Assembly (NCBI GenBank): GCA_902592445.1
Contig: CACJEN010000002.1
Location: 1 to 64,000, forward strand
Source of the DNA: an uncultured Pelagibacteraceae bacterium
GTDB lineage: Bacteria; Pseudomonadota; Alphaproteobacteria; Pelagibacterales; Pelagibacteraceae
Length of the DNA: 64,000 nucleotides
Direction of reading: 5' to 3'
Part shown: piece by piece, positions 40,629 through 51,293 of the stretch
Layout: each line of letters opens with the position of its first letter
Position numbering within the stretch: position 1 is the first letter of the stretch
The notes under the pieces: model-generated
Databases searched by the model: none
What the model was told of the DNA's origin: nothing
What the model saw: the letters and a program-made list of their open reading frames with translations, nothing else
Translations under genes and position numbers: made by a program

Positions 40629-41534
40629 GTGAAAAACAAAAATTTTAGAAAATTGTTGAATATTAATTTAAAAAATTTTGAGTTAGAAAAAATAATAAAA
40701 AAAGAATTAAATAAATATATAATAATTATTAAATCAAGGAACCAAGGATTAAAATATATAAACAAAATTCATTTAAGTAAATTTTCAATTAAGCTAGGAC
40801 ATAATGAGAAAAAGGGGTACATATTTTTTAAAAAAAAAAAAATAAATAAAATCAGAGTTCCAAAATATAAAACCATAGTAAGCTTATCAAAAAAATATGT
40901 ATCAAAAATAGATTATATAAAAGGAATAGATGTAAATTATCTTGATATTGAAGCACTAAAATATCTTCTTAAATATTCTGTAAAAACAAAAAAGAAAATT
41001 TGTATTAAACAATATCTAAATATAATTAATGATAATTTTAAATCAATTTATTCATTTGATATATCAAAAGAATTAATCATTGATTGGTCAAGAATAATTA
41101 GAAAAATTAAACAGGACATTTTTATTAGTTCGAGTCATGGTGATTTTACACACAAAAATTTAATCAAACAAAAAAATAATTATTTCTTGATAGATTTTGA
41201 ATTTTTTTCAAAGAGAAGGACATACCTCTATGACTCAATTCACTGGTTAATTCCTCCATTATTGAAAAGAACTAATAATTTTCTAATGAGAAAAATAAAT
41301 TTTAGTTTTTTATTTATATTTTATTTAAAAATGTTTTATAGGTTAATTGGATATGATATTAATAAAAATGAAGTTAAGGTTAATTTAATTCTTTATTTTT
41401 TAGAACAGAAATTTTTTTATAAATTACCAAATATTTTAACTAAAGAAAAAAAATTGTTATCTCAAAAAAGAATAAAAGAAAGCAAATATCTCTCAAGGAT
41501 TTATTCAAGACAATTAAATTATTTATTAAAATAA
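40629..41534 (+). CDS. APH/choline-kinase-fold phosphotransferase-like protein
   Basis: SSHGDFTHKNLIKQKNNYFLIDFEFFSKR resembles HGDxxxxN...IDFE kinase motif. Confidence 0.65.
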   Translation: MKNKNFRKLLNINLKNFELEKIIKKELNKYIIIIKSRNQGLKYINKIHLSKFSIKLGHNEKKGYIFFKKKKINKIRVPKYKTIVSLSKKYVSKIDYIKGIDVNYLDIEALKYLLKYSVKTKKKICIKQYLNIINDNFKSIYSFDISKELIIDWSRIIRKIKQDIFISSSHGDFTHKNLIKQKNNYFLIDFEFFSKRRTYLYDSIHWLIPPLLKRTNNFLMRKINFSFLFIFYLKMFYRLIGYDINKNEVKVNLILYFLEQKFFYKLPNILTKEKKLLSQKRIKESKYLSRIYSRQLNYLLK

Positions 41535-41536
41535 AA

Positions 41537-42571
41537 ATGAAACTTGAAAAATTCCTTATTTATTTATTTAAAGAATTTGAAAAAAAAAAAATTAATTACT
41601 GTATCCTCAGAAACTACGAGACTTTACCAAAAAAATTAAATTCAAATGATATAGATATTTTAATAGAAAAAAAAAATATTAATTTAATAATTAGCATTAT
41701 CCAGAAAATAAAGAAAATTTTATTATTTCATCAAAGGGATTATTTAACATCTATAACTGTAGGTGATGTAATAAATAATAGAAAAAATTTTGTAAAAATT
41801 GATTTTTTAAATAAAGTTTGCTGGAAAGGAATACCTTTTTTAGAAAACAAAGATATTTTTTCTAGCAGAAAAAAATTTAAAAAAATTTTCTTTATACCGG
41901 AGAAAAACCATGAGGCTATAATCACTTTCTTTTCAAGTTATCTTGTTGGAGGTTGGATAAAAAAAAAATATCAAGAAAAAATTAAAAAGATTTTTATTAA
42001 TAATTCAAATCAAGTAGAAAATATTTTTTCAAAAAAATTTTCATTTAAAACATCTAAGGACATAGTTGAAGGTGTAAAGAAAAATAAATTAAAATTTTTA
42101 TTACAAAAATTAATTACAGTAAAATTTGAATTATTCTATGGACAATTCTCAAATAATTTTTTTAAATGTTTTTATATTTTATTTATCTATTTTTTATATG
42201 AAATAAGAATGAAATTTAGCCAGTATTCTTTAATTTATCTAGAAATAGAATATGAAAATTTAAAAATAAAAAAAAAAATAGACCAAGTTATAAATAAAAG
42301 AATAAAATTATTGTTTAATAAAACGTCTATCTTAAACAATTTTTCGATTTTTAACCAATTAATTTTAAAATTTTACAATCCAATAAAAAATCAACATCTT
42401 TTAGTTAAATATAAAATTAAAAATTTAAATTCTACAAATGGAATTTTCTATGTTGCGAGGCCAGATTATAAAATAATCTTTAATGATAAGAAAGGCGAAA
42501 GCTTAAAATATTGTGAAAAAAAAATACATAATATTTTAAATAGAATAGCTAAAAGAAAAATAAATCAATGA
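41537..42571 (+). CDS. Nucleotidyltransferase-fold protein (polysaccharide-locus type)
   Basis: NYCILRNYETLPKKLNSNDIDILIEKKN (xDxDhhh-like signature). Confidence 0.6.
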   Translation: MKLEKFLIYLFKEFEKKKINYCILRNYETLPKKLNSNDIDILIEKKNINLIISIIQKIKKILLFHQRDYLTSITVGDVINNRKNFVKIDFLNKVCWKGIPFLENKDIFSSRKKFKKIFFIPEKNHEAIITFFSSYLVGGWIKKKYQEKIKKIFINNSNQVENIFSKKFSFKTSKDIVEGVKKNKLKFLLQKLITVKFELFYGQFSNNFFKCFYILFIYFLYEIRMKFSQYSLIYLEIEYENLKIKKKIDQVINKRIKLLFNKTSILNNFSIFNQLILKFYNPIKNQHLLVKYKIKNLNSTNGIFYVARPDYKIIFNDKKGESLKYCEKKIHNILNRIAKRKINQ

Positions 42572-43830
42572 ATTTTCAATTTATAAAAGATTTTCTTTCA
42601 AAAAAAAAATTAAATTTAATTTTTTTTGAACAGCTTATAACAAGTGGTACTAGTTTTATTTCAACAATTGTAATAATCAATTTGATAGGCTTGCATAGTT
42701 TTGGTATTTTTACTTTTTATTGGATATTTTACTTATTAATTAATTCCATACAAAATTCTTTAATTATTTCACCAATGATGACAAATATTGCTTTTTACAA
42801 AGATAATGAAAAAATGTTGTTTGTTGGATCTGTTTTATTACAACAAATAATATTTTTGTTATTAATTATTATTTTTATAAAAATACTTTTTATTATTCCA
42901 TTTATTAGTCTAGAGCTTATACAAAAAGAATACATAAATAGTTTTATATTCCTAATTTTAAGTTCTCAAATTTATCAATTTTTTAGAAGATATTTTTTCT
43001 CACAAAAAATGTTTTTTTATTCTCTATTTACAAGTTTTTTAGTAGGTTTAACTTTATTTGGATTATTACTTTACAATTACATTTTAAATCAAATTAATAT
43101 TAAAGAAATTTTTTATTGTTACATTTATTCATTTTCTATTACTATTTTATTTTGTTCTATCTTTTTAAAAAATTTTAGATTTTCAATTCATGCTTTTTTA
43201 GTTTCAATTAAAGAAAATTTTAAAATTTCTAAATGGCTTTTTTTAACAGCAATATTACAGTGGTTTTCTGGTAATTTATGGATTTTAAATTCAGGATTAA
43301 TCTTAGGTCCAGTTTTTCTTGGCGCTTTTCGTGCTTGCCAAACAATTGTTAATATAGTCAATATCTTTTTTCAGTCACTAGAGAATTACTTTCCTCGAAA
43401 AATTTCTGAAATATATAGAGACAGTTCAATTTATAATATGAAAAAGTATATTAGCACAATAAACAAAATTGGATTTGTATTTATTTTGGTAATCTCAATA
43501 ATTTTATCTATCTCCTCTAAATTTATTCTAAGTCTTATTTATGAGGAAAATATAGTAAGTTATTATTATCTTTTAATAATATTAAGTTTTTTATTACCTT
43601 TAATGTTTATAAATTATTTTTATAGCTTCGGTTTAAGAACTTTAAAAAATACCAAGCCAATTTTTATTTCATATTTATTTAGTAGTAGCTTCGCTTTAAT
43701 TGCTTCAAATACAATAATATCAAATTTTGAGGAAAAAGGGTTTGTATTTGGAATTATTTTGTCACAATTATTTATATCTATTATTACATATTTAGGTTTT
43801 TATTTATCAACAAAATCTAGCAAATTATGA
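42568..43830 (+). CDS. Oligosaccharide flippase / polysaccharide biosynthesis membrane protein (Wzx-like)
   Basis: Polytopic; FFEQLITSGTSFISTIVIINLIGLHSFGIFTFYWIFY...GPVFLGAFRACQTIVNI. Confidence 0.82.
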   Translation: MNFQFIKDFLSKKKLNLIFFEQLITSGTSFISTIVIINLIGLHSFGIFTFYWIFYLLINSIQNSLIISPMMTNIAFYKDNEKMLFVGSVLLQQIIFLLLIIIFIKILFIIPFISLELIQKEYINSFIFLILSSQIYQFFRRYFFSQKMFFYSLFTSFLVGLTLFGLLLYNYILNQINIKEIFYCYIYSFSITILFCSIFLKNFRFSIHAFLVSIKENFKISKWLFLTAILQWFSGNLWILNSGLILGPVFLGAFRACQTIVNIVNIFFQSLENYFPRKISEIYRDSSIYNMKKYISTINKIGFVFILVISIILSISSKFILSLIYEENIVSYYYLLIILSFLLPLMFINYFYSFGLRTLKNTKPIFISYLFSSSFALIASNTIISNFEEKGFVFGIILSQLFISIITYLGFYLSTKSSKL

Positions 43831-44405
43831 AATTAAAAAAAAAAATAAATGTAATAGCAGTTATGGGTCCCGATGGGTCTGGTAAGACTTTTTTCATTAA
43901 TGTTTTAATTAAGAAATTAAAAATTAAAAATTTAACCATTAAAAGAATTCATTTAAAACCCTCTTTATTCAATTCAAATATAACAAATGTTTCTAACCCA
44001 CATTCAAAAAAACCAAGAAATGTTATCTTTTCTATTTTAAAATTATTATATTGGTTACAGATTTATTATTTATTTACTTTATTAAAATATTTTCAAAACA
44101 AAAAAAAAATTTATATTTTTGATAGATATGTTCACGATGTATTAGTTGATCCATTAAGATATAGAGTGAAATTGAATTTTATAATTAAATTTATTATTAA
44201 TTTCTTTCCAAAACCAGATATCTGGCTATTTATGAACCCAAACATAAAGACTATTTGGTCAAGAAAACGAGAGATAAAGTATGACACATTAATCAAGCAA
44301 TTAATTTATTATAAAAAACTTAAAAAAAAACTTAGTAACTCTTTTTTAATCTCTAATAAATTTGATTATATCAAAATTTTAAACTTAATAAAAAAAAACT
44401 ATTAA
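43827..44405 (+). CDS. Thymidylate-kinase-like P-loop kinase
   Basis: VMGPDGSGKTFFINVLIKKLK...IYIFDRYVHDVLVDPLRYR. Confidence 0.75.
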   Translation: MKLKKKINVIAVMGPDGSGKTFFINVLIKKLKIKNLTIKRIHLKPSLFNSNITNVSNPHSKKPRNVIFSILKLLYWLQIYYLFTLLKYFQNKKKIYIFDRYVHDVLVDPLRYRVKLNFIIKFIINFFPKPDIWLFMNPNIKTIWSRKREIKYDTLIKQLIYYKKLKKKLSNSFLISNKFDYIKILNLIKKNY

Positions 44406-44408
44406 ATT

Positions 44409-45614
44409 ATGAAAATATTACTTTCAGCATACGCATGTGAACCAAATACAGGGTCTGAACCAAATGTTGGATGGAATTGGGCATTAGGATTATCAGATTT
44501 AGGACACAATGTAACTGTGATTACTAGAAAAAATAATGAGAGTAAAATCAAAAGATTTCTTTCCAATAAAAAAAAAAAAAAGATTAAATTTTTATATTAT
44601 GATTTACCATCCTGGCTACAATATTTAAAAAAAAAAAATTCTTTCTTTTTATATATCTATTATTATCTTTGGCAGTATCTATCTTTTAAAAACTACAAAC
44701 ATATTGCTTACAAGCATGATTTAGTTCATCACATAACTTTTGGCACTTATAGATTTCCATCATTTTTTTCAAAAATTAATAGACCATTGATATTTGGTCC
44801 TGTAGGTGGTGCAGAAACTACTCCTATAAATATAATTAAAACTCTTTCTTTAACACAACAACTCAGAGAATACTTAAGATATATAAGTAATTTTATTTTA
44901 GTAAATTTTAATTTTCAATTAATTTCATGTGTTAAAAATTCATATTTGGTTATATCAAGAACTGAAGAAACCAAAAAAGTTATTCAAAGATTAACAAAAA
45001 ATTATATACCCGTCATTTCTGAAATAGGAATTAATAGATCTTTTAAAAAAAAAATTTCAAATTCAAAAAATACTAATTATTTATTTGTAGGTAGACATAT
45101 TTACTGGAAAGGAGGAAGTTTAGTTATTCAATCATTCAATGAGGCACTAAAAAAAAATAAAAATATAAGGTTAAATTTTGTTGGGGATGGACCTCAAAAA
45201 AAAGAATGGATGAGTTTAGTTAAAAAATTTAAAATTCAAAAATTTGTAAAATTTCATCCATGGCAAAAACTTGCAAATATGAAGAATTTTTATAAAAAAA
45301 ATGATGTTTTTATTTTTCCTAGTTTTCATGATTCTGGTGCTGGGGTTGTAAACGAAGCTTTATCTTATTCATTACCGGTAATTTGCTTAGATTTAGGAGC
45401 CCCTGGTGCTAAAGTTGATTATAAATGTGGTTTTTTAATAAAAAGTAAAAAATTAACCTTAACGATAGATTTTTTAATTAAACAAATATCAAATAAAATT
45501 TTAATTCTTTCTCAAAATAAATCTTTGCTTAAAGAATTAAGCAATGGGGCATATATTAAATCAAAAAGCTTCACTTGGAAAAAGATCATCAAAATGGCCT
45601 ACAAAAACGTATGA
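44409..45614 (+). CDS. Glycosyltransferase family 4/1
   Basis: CEPNTGSEPNVGWNWALGLSDLGHNVTVIT...LFVGRHIYWKGGSLVIQSF...VFIFPSFHDSGAGVVNEALSYSLPVICLDLG. Confidence 0.9.
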   Translation: MKILLSAYACEPNTGSEPNVGWNWALGLSDLGHNVTVITRKNNESKIKRFLSNKKKKKIKFLYYDLPSWLQYLKKKNSFFLYIYYYLWQYLSFKNYKHIAYKHDLVHHITFGTYRFPSFFSKINRPLIFGPVGGAETTPINIIKTLSLTQQLREYLRYISNFILVNFNFQLISCVKNSYLVISRTEETKKVIQRLTKNYIPVISEIGINRSFKKKISNSKNTNYLFVGRHIYWKGGSLVIQSFNEALKKNKNIRLNFVGDGPQKKEWMSLVKKFKIQKFVKFHPWQKLANMKNFYKKNDVFIFPSFHDSGAGVVNEALSYSLPVICLDLGAPGAKVDYKCGFLIKSKKLTLTIDFLIKQISNKILILSQNKSLLKELSNGAYIKSKSFTWKKIIKMAYKNV

Positions 45615-46444
45615 AATCATCTCGAAAAATTTCTATTATTACCCCTTCATATAATCAAGGTAATTTTATTGAGGATGCAATCATATCAGTTATGAAACAA
45701 GGTTATTCAAATTACGAGCATATAATAGTTGATGGCGGTTCAACTGATGAAACACTTTCAATACTTAGAAAATATCCACATTTGATTTGGATATCTGAAA
45801 AAGATAAAGGTCAAACAGATGCTCTTCAAAAAGCACTACAAAAAGTTTCTGGCGATATAATTGGTTGGCTTAATGCAGATGATTATTATGATAAAAATAT
45901 TTTTTTTAAAGTTGAAAAAGAACTTAACATTGAAAATGTTGACGCTATATACGCGAATTTAAAATATGTTGATATAAACAAACTTTTAATTAGAGAAAGG
46001 ATTTCAAAATCATCTTATTTTTTAAGTAATAAATTTGTATCGAAGTTTATTTGTTTTATCCCATCAACTACATTTTTCTTTAAAAGAGAAATATTGAATG
46101 AAAAAATTTATTTTGATAAAAATATAAATTTTGGAATGGATAAAGATTTTTTTGCAAATATTTACCATAATAATTTTAAAATTAAAAAAATTGAAACAAA
46201 CTTTGCCTTTTTTAGATTACATGAAAATAATAAGTTTGAACACAAAAGAAATATTAATAATTTAATCAATGATACAAAAGAGGGCATTTTGATTTATAAT
46301 AAATATTCCAAACTCAAATTACCAAAAAACATCTTTGGATTTACAACATACTTAGTTATAAGATTTTTTATCAAAATATTAGGATTTTTAATATTTAACT
46401 TTTCAAAAAAAAAATTGAAATATGAAAATATTACAAGTTCATAA
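45611..46444 (+). CDS. Glycosyltransferase family 2
   Basis: SIITPSYNQGNFIEDAIISVMKQGYSNYEHIIVDGGSTDETL...GWLNADDYY. Start refined from 45575; overlaps upstream stop (ATGA). Confidence 0.92.
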   Translation: MKSSRKISIITPSYNQGNFIEDAIISVMKQGYSNYEHIIVDGGSTDETLSILRKYPHLIWISEKDKGQTDALQKALQKVSGDIIGWLNADDYYDKNIFFKVEKELNIENVDAIYANLKYVDINKLLIRERISKSSYFLSNKFVSKFICFIPSTTFFFKREILNEKIYFDKNINFGMDKDFFANIYHNNFKIKKIETNFAFFRLHENNKFEHKRNINNLINDTKEGILIYNKYSKLKLPKNIFGFTTYLVIRFFIKILGFLIFNFSKKKLKYENITSS

Positions 46445-47546
46445 CGAATACATTTACAGAGGTGGTGAAGAAACTGTATTAGAGGCTGAGAAAGAATTGC
46501 TTACTAGAAATGGACATGCTGTATATCAAATAATTAGAAGCAATAAAGTAGAGATAAAAAACTTATTTGATGTATTTAGAACATTAAGTCAAATCGCTTA
46601 TTCAAAAAAAAGTTTAAATATACTAGAGGAAAAAATTAACCAAAGAGATCTTCCAGATATTGTACATATACATAATATTTTTCCATTATGGACTTACTCA
46701 ATAATAGATTATTTTAATAAAAAAAATATTCCAATAGTAATGACATTACATAATTATAGATTAATTTGGGATACAATTAGTTTTTTTGATAAAGAGTTTT
46801 CTAAATTTGGCCTTTTCAAAAATTCAAGAATTTTAACATACATTGTATCTCGTATTTTTAATAAAAAAAAAAAATTAATTAAGAATGTTGATAAATTTAT
46901 TACATTTACAAATTTTACAAGAAATAAAATTTTAAGATCTGGTTTGTCTAAATCGAAAATTGAAATTAAACCTAATTTTCTTGTTAATAAGTTTAAAAAA
47001 AATAAACCTTTTTCAAAAAAAGAAAATGCAATATATGCATCAAGAATATCAAAAGAAAAGGGAGTAATTACATTATTGCAGGCTTGGGGCGATATTGATT
47101 TAAAACTTAATGTTTATGGAGATGGACCATTGTTTAAATTTTGTAAAACAAATCAAAATCAAAACATCAATTTTCATGGCAATAAAAAACGTGAATACGT
47201 CAATAAAAAAATTTCTAATTCTAAAATGTTAATCTTTCCATCTGAGTGGTATGAATGTATGCCAATGACAATACTTGAAGCTTTTAATGAAGGCACACTT
47301 GTAATAGCATCAAATATTGGAAGTATTTCAAATATTATAAAAAACTTTCATAATGGCATACTTTTTGAACCTGGTAATTCTAATGACTTGAATAAAAAAG
47401 TGAAATGGGCTCTGAAAAATCCAATACAATGTAACAAAATAGCCGATAATGCTAAAAAGATCTTTTTAGCTAAATACTCTGAAAACGTAAATTATAAATC
47501 GTTAATAAGTATTTATAGAAACACTATCAAGCAAAAGAAATTGTAA
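46422..47546 (+). CDS. Glycosyltransferase family 4/1
   Basis: MKILQVHNEYIYRGGEETVLEAEKELL...IVHIHNIFPLWTYSI...YASRISKEKGVITLLQAW...MTILEAFNEGTLVIASNIGS. Confidence 0.92.
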   Translation: MKILQVHNEYIYRGGEETVLEAEKELLTRNGHAVYQIIRSNKVEIKNLFDVFRTLSQIAYSKKSLNILEEKINQRDLPDIVHIHNIFPLWTYSIIDYFNKKNIPIVMTLHNYRLIWDTISFFDKEFSKFGLFKNSRILTYIVSRIFNKKKKLIKNVDKFITFTNFTRNKILRSGLSKSKIEIKPNFLVNKFKKNKPFSKKENAIYASRISKEKGVITLLQAWGDIDLKLNVYGDGPLFKFCKTNQNQNINFHGNKKREYVNKKISNSKMLIFPSEWYECMPMTILEAFNEGTLVIASNIGSISNIIKNFHNGILFEPGNSNDLNKKVKWALKNPIQCNKIADNAKKIFLAKYSENVNYKSLISIYRNTIKQKKL

Positions 47547-47548
47547 AA

Positions 47549-48646
47549 ATGCCGAGAATTATTCACTATCTTCCGGAGTTCTTTCTGACACACCACGGCG
47601 TAACCGAAGCAATTCTACACATGATTAAAGCAAAAGAAAAATTAAAAAAAAAATTCAACATTTTATGTTCTAACGAAGAATTAAAAATAAATCATTCTTA
47701 TAAAAAACATAGATTGCCAATTAAACATTTATTTAGAAAAAAATTTTCTTTTCCCTTATTTTCAGGATTAGATTTTGAAAAATATAAAAATGATTTATTT
47801 ATTATCCATAGCGTTTTTACTTTACAAAATTATGTTTTGAGCAAATATTTGAAGTTTAATAATATAAATTATGTATTAATACCCCACGGCGGATATATAC
47901 ATAGAAATCTAAAAAAAAATTTTTTTACATTTATTTTAAAAAAAATATGGATTTTTTTTTTTGAAAGTGAAATTTTAAAAAATTCCAAACATATAATAGC
48001 ATTAACCAGTCGTGAAAAAAAAGATATTTTAAAAAATTTTAATATTTCAACAAATCATGTAAAAATTATAGAATATCCAATATTATTTAATAATTATCAA
48101 AGAGTCAAAAATAAAAAAAATATTATTTCGTCAGTATGTAGAGCGGATATATTTCACAAAGGATTGGATATTTCTCTTATAGCATTTGATTTATCTAATT
48201 TAAAAAATTTTGAATTTAGACTTCATTTAACACAATATTCAAAATCAAAAAATAAAATAGAAACAATAATTTCAGCACTTAAAAATAAAAAAAAAGTAAA
48301 AGTATTAAAACCAATTTATAAAAATAAAAAGATAGAATTATTAAAAAATTCAAAGATTGGACTGTTTACCTCAAGATATGAGGCGTTTGCAAGTAGTCTT
48401 TGGGAATCTTTATGGTATGGGCAAGAATGTGTCGTGTCAAATGATATGAATGTTGCACCATTGTTGAAAAAATTTAATATTGCCCATGTTTGTAAAAATA
48501 AACCCGAAATTTTGGCTAAAAATTTAATTATAGCATCAAATAAAATTAAAAACACTTCCTATAGAAGAAAAAAATTATTTAAATTTTTATCTCAAGAACA
48601 ATATGTAAAAAAAATTTTTAAATTAATTAATGAAGATATTAAATAA
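47549..48646 (+). CDS. Glycosyltransferase (GT4-like)
   Basis: LIPHGGYIHRNLKK...SVCRADIFHKGLDISLIAF...SKIGLFTSRYEAFASSLWESLWYGQECVVSNDMNVAPLL. Confidence 0.82.
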   Translation: MPRIIHYLPEFFLTHHGVTEAILHMIKAKEKLKKKFNILCSNEELKINHSYKKHRLPIKHLFRKKFSFPLFSGLDFEKYKNDLFIIHSVFTLQNYVLSKYLKFNNINYVLIPHGGYIHRNLKKNFFTFILKKIWIFFFESEILKNSKHIIALTSREKKDILKNFNISTNHVKIIEYPILFNNYQRVKNKKNIISSVCRADIFHKGLDISLIAFDLSNLKNFEFRLHLTQYSKSKNKIETIISALKNKKKVKVLKPIYKNKKIELLKNSKIGLFTSRYEAFASSLWESLWYGQECVVSNDMNVAPLLKKFNIAHVCKNKPEILAKNLIIASNKIKNTSYRRKKLFKFLSQEQYVKKIFKLINEDIK

Positions 48647-49394
48647 TAGAATTAAAATAATAAACTATTTTATTAACTCTATATCTATAGAAGATGTTTT
48701 AAAATATATTCTTAATTTTAGTAAAAAAAAAAAATCAAAATTCATTTGTCTTTCGAATGTACATAGTTGTATCGAAAGTTTTAAAGATAATAAATTTAAG
48801 AAAGCACATAATTCTGCAGATTTAGCTTTAGCAGACGGAAGACCGATTTTTTGGGCATTGAGATTGTTAGGTTCAAAAAATGCAAAACATTTACCTGGTT
48901 ACTACGTCACAGAAAAGTTATGTGAACTTGCGCATAGAAAAAAACTAAATATCGGTTTTTATGGATCTACTGATGATAATTTAAATAAAATAAAAATAAA
49001 TTTAAAAAAAAAATATAAGAAACTTAAAATCAAATATGTTTTTTCACCACCATTTAGAAAATTAAAAAATGCAGAAAGTAAAAAAATAATTCTACAAATT
49101 AATAAATCTAAAGTTGATATTCTTTTTGTTTGTTTAGGTTGTCCCAAGCAAGAATTGTGGATGTATCAACATAGAAATAAACTAAACTGTACTATGCTCG
49201 GTATAGGAGCTGTTGCTGATTTTTTATCAGGCAACAAAATTTTACCTAATAAGTTTTTTGAATATTTGGGTTTGGCATGGTTTATAAGATTAATTACTGA
49301 GCCAAGACGGCTGTTTTGGCGTTATTTTTCAACAAACTTTCTTTTTATTTTTTTGTTCTTTCTTCAAATCACTGGATTAAAAAAATTCAAATAA
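48630..49394 (+). CDS. WecG/TagA/CpsF-family glycosyltransferase (GT26)
   Basis: SADLALADGRPIFWALRLLG...IGFYGSTDDNL...LFVCLGCPKQELWMYQHRNKLNCTMLGIGAVADFLSGN...LAWFIRLITEPRRLFWRY. Confidence 0.93.
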   Translation: MKILNNRIKIINYFINSISIEDVLKYILNFSKKKKSKFICLSNVHSCIESFKDNKFKKAHNSADLALADGRPIFWALRLLGSKNAKHLPGYYVTEKLCELAHRKKLNIGFYGSTDDNLNKIKINLKKKYKKLKIKYVFSPPFRKLKNAESKKIILQINKSKVDILFVCLGCPKQELWMYQHRNKLNCTMLGIGAVADFLSGNKILPNKFFEYLGLAWFIRLITEPRRLFWRYFSTNFLFIFLFFLQITGLKKFK

Positions 49395-49482
49395 TTTTTT
49401 CCTTCACTAAAAAAATGAGTCAAAATGCTCTATTTTTTAACCTAGACAATAAATTTAAAATAAATAAACCTATGGTTGTATT

Positions 49483-50262
49483 ATGACTATTAAATCTTTA
49501 AGTTACGATTTTAGAGAATTAAGTGACGATCTTAACCAAAGAATAAAAGTTTTTAAATTAAATCAGCATCAAAAAGAACAAAGTTTTTCTTATGAGCAAA
49601 ACCAATTCGATATATATTTGTCTAATATTTTTGAAATCTTAATAAAAGTTATATTGTTTACTGCTAAAAAATTAGAGGTAAAAAAAATATCAATTGAAAT
49701 TTTTAAAATGATAAAAACATTATTTGACAAATTAATTTATAATATTTCAAAAGTTAATGAAAACTCGAATAAATTTATTTTAAAATCAAAAGCATTAGAA
49801 AAAAAATTAGAAGATCAAGAGAGCTTTATAAAACTAAATATTCAAGAAAATAAAGAACTTAAAAATGAGATTGGTAAAATCAATTCAGCACTATCAAAGA
49901 TATTAGATAATCCTGAAAATTTAGTAAAAAATTCTGTACCAGAAAATTTAGGTCATAATTCAATTTCAAAAGTTGATTTTTATCAAGAAGAAAATGTAAG
50001 ACTTGGAAGTGAATTAGTTGAAACAAAGAAAAAGTTCGAAATATTAAAAAGTGAAATAGAAAAATACGAACAACAAAGAAGCAATTTAATAACAAAAATA
50101 AATTCTGTTAATGATGCCTTAAATGACACAAATGTTTTAACAAATGTCTTTAGCAATGATATTAAACCAAAAGTAAATGTTATTGATCACAAAAAAATTG
50201 AGACTAAAAGTAATATCGATTTAAACGAACAGGTTAAAAATATATTTTCAAATAAAAGTTAA
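49483..50262 (+). CDS. Coiled-coil hypothetical protein
   Basis: 259 aa, predicted coiled coil (ALEKKLEDQESFIKLNIQENKELKNEIGKI...), no recognised domain. Confidence 0.65.
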   Translation: MTIKSLSYDFRELSDDLNQRIKVFKLNQHQKEQSFSYEQNQFDIYLSNIFEILIKVILFTAKKLEVKKISIEIFKMIKTLFDKLIYNISKVNENSNKFILKSKALEKKLEDQESFIKLNIQENKELKNEIGKINSALSKILDNPENLVKNSVPENLGHNSISKVDFYQEENVRLGSELVETKKKFEILKSEIEKYEQQRSNLITKINSVNDALNDTNVLTNVFSNDIKPKVNVIDHKKIETKSNIDLNEQVKNIFSNKS

Positions 50263-51251
50263 TAATTCTTATTTATTTTCTTTTCCCAATTAATAGCACT
50301 TAGTATAATTTTTTTGATATTATTATGCCTAGGTTTCCAATTTAATAATTTTTTAAATTTTTTCGTATTTGAATAAACTTGAGCTATATCACCAGGCCTT
50401 CTATTTAAATATACCACTGATACATTTTTTTTAATTCTTTTAAAAATATTTACAATTTGTTCAACTGAGTAACCTTTTCCATACCCGCAATTTAAAATAA
50501 ATGATTTTTTATTTTTCTTTAAGTAATCTAATCCTTTAATATGAATATCTGCAAGATCTGTTACATGAATGTAATCCCTAATACATGTACCATCTTTAGT
50601 TTTATAATTATTTCCAAATATTTTAACTTTTGAATTTTTTTTTAAACTTTGTATTGCTAAATTTTTTATTAAGTGTCCATGAGAGGTTTCGATTTCACCA
50701 ATTTTTCCAGAAGGACTTGCACCAGCAACATTAAAATATCTTAAAATTCCAAAATTATAATTATATTTTTTTTCAAATTTTTTTAATAATTCTTCACCTT
50801 TGAATTTTGTATAACCATAGTATCCACCTGGATCAGGTTTTTTATATTCACTTACGGCTCCTTTAACATTTCCGTAAACTGCACACGATGATGAAAAAAT
50901 TATATTTTTAACTGATGAATTTTTACAGGCTTCAATAAGATTTTTTGTTCCTATAACATTATTATTATAATACTTTTTTTTATTTTTTTCTGCCTCACTA
51001 ACATTTAAGTAAGCAGCCAGATGAATTATTGAGTTAATATTGTTGTTCTTTATAATTTTTATGAGTTCCCTCTTTTTTTTGATATCACCTTGAATAAATT
51101 TGGCCTTTTTATTAATTAATCTTTTATATCCAGTTACCAAATTATCTAAGATTATTACTTTATTTTTAGTTTTAACTAAATTTTCAACAATATGGCTTCC
51201 AATATATCCAGCGCCACCCGTAACTAAAATATTTTTATGATTATTTTTCAT
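50259..51251 (-). CDS. galE: UDP-glucose 4-epimerase
   Basis: NILVTGGAGYIGSHIVENL...SSSCAVYGNVKG...YYGYTKFKGEELL...YFNVAGASPSGKIGE. Confidence 0.93.
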   Translation of the reverse strand: MKNNHKNILVTGGAGYIGSHIVENLVKTKNKVIILDNLVTGYKRLINKKAKFIQGDIKKKRELIKIIKNNNINSIIHLAAYLNVSEAEKNKKKYYNNNVIGTKNLIEACKNSSVKNIIFSSSCAVYGNVKGAVSEYKKPDPGGYYGYTKFKGEELLKKFEKKYNYNFGILRYFNVAGASPSGKIGEIETSHGHLIKNLAIQSLKKNSKVKIFGNNYKTKDGTCIRDYIHVTDLADIHIKGLDYLKKNKKSFILNCGYGKGYSVEQIVNIFKRIKKNVSVVYLNRRPGDIAQVYSNTKKFKKLLNWKPRHNNIKKIILSAINWEKKINKNY

Positions 51252-51293
51252 TTATAAAAACAATAATCTATAATTATAATAAATTAAAATTTA

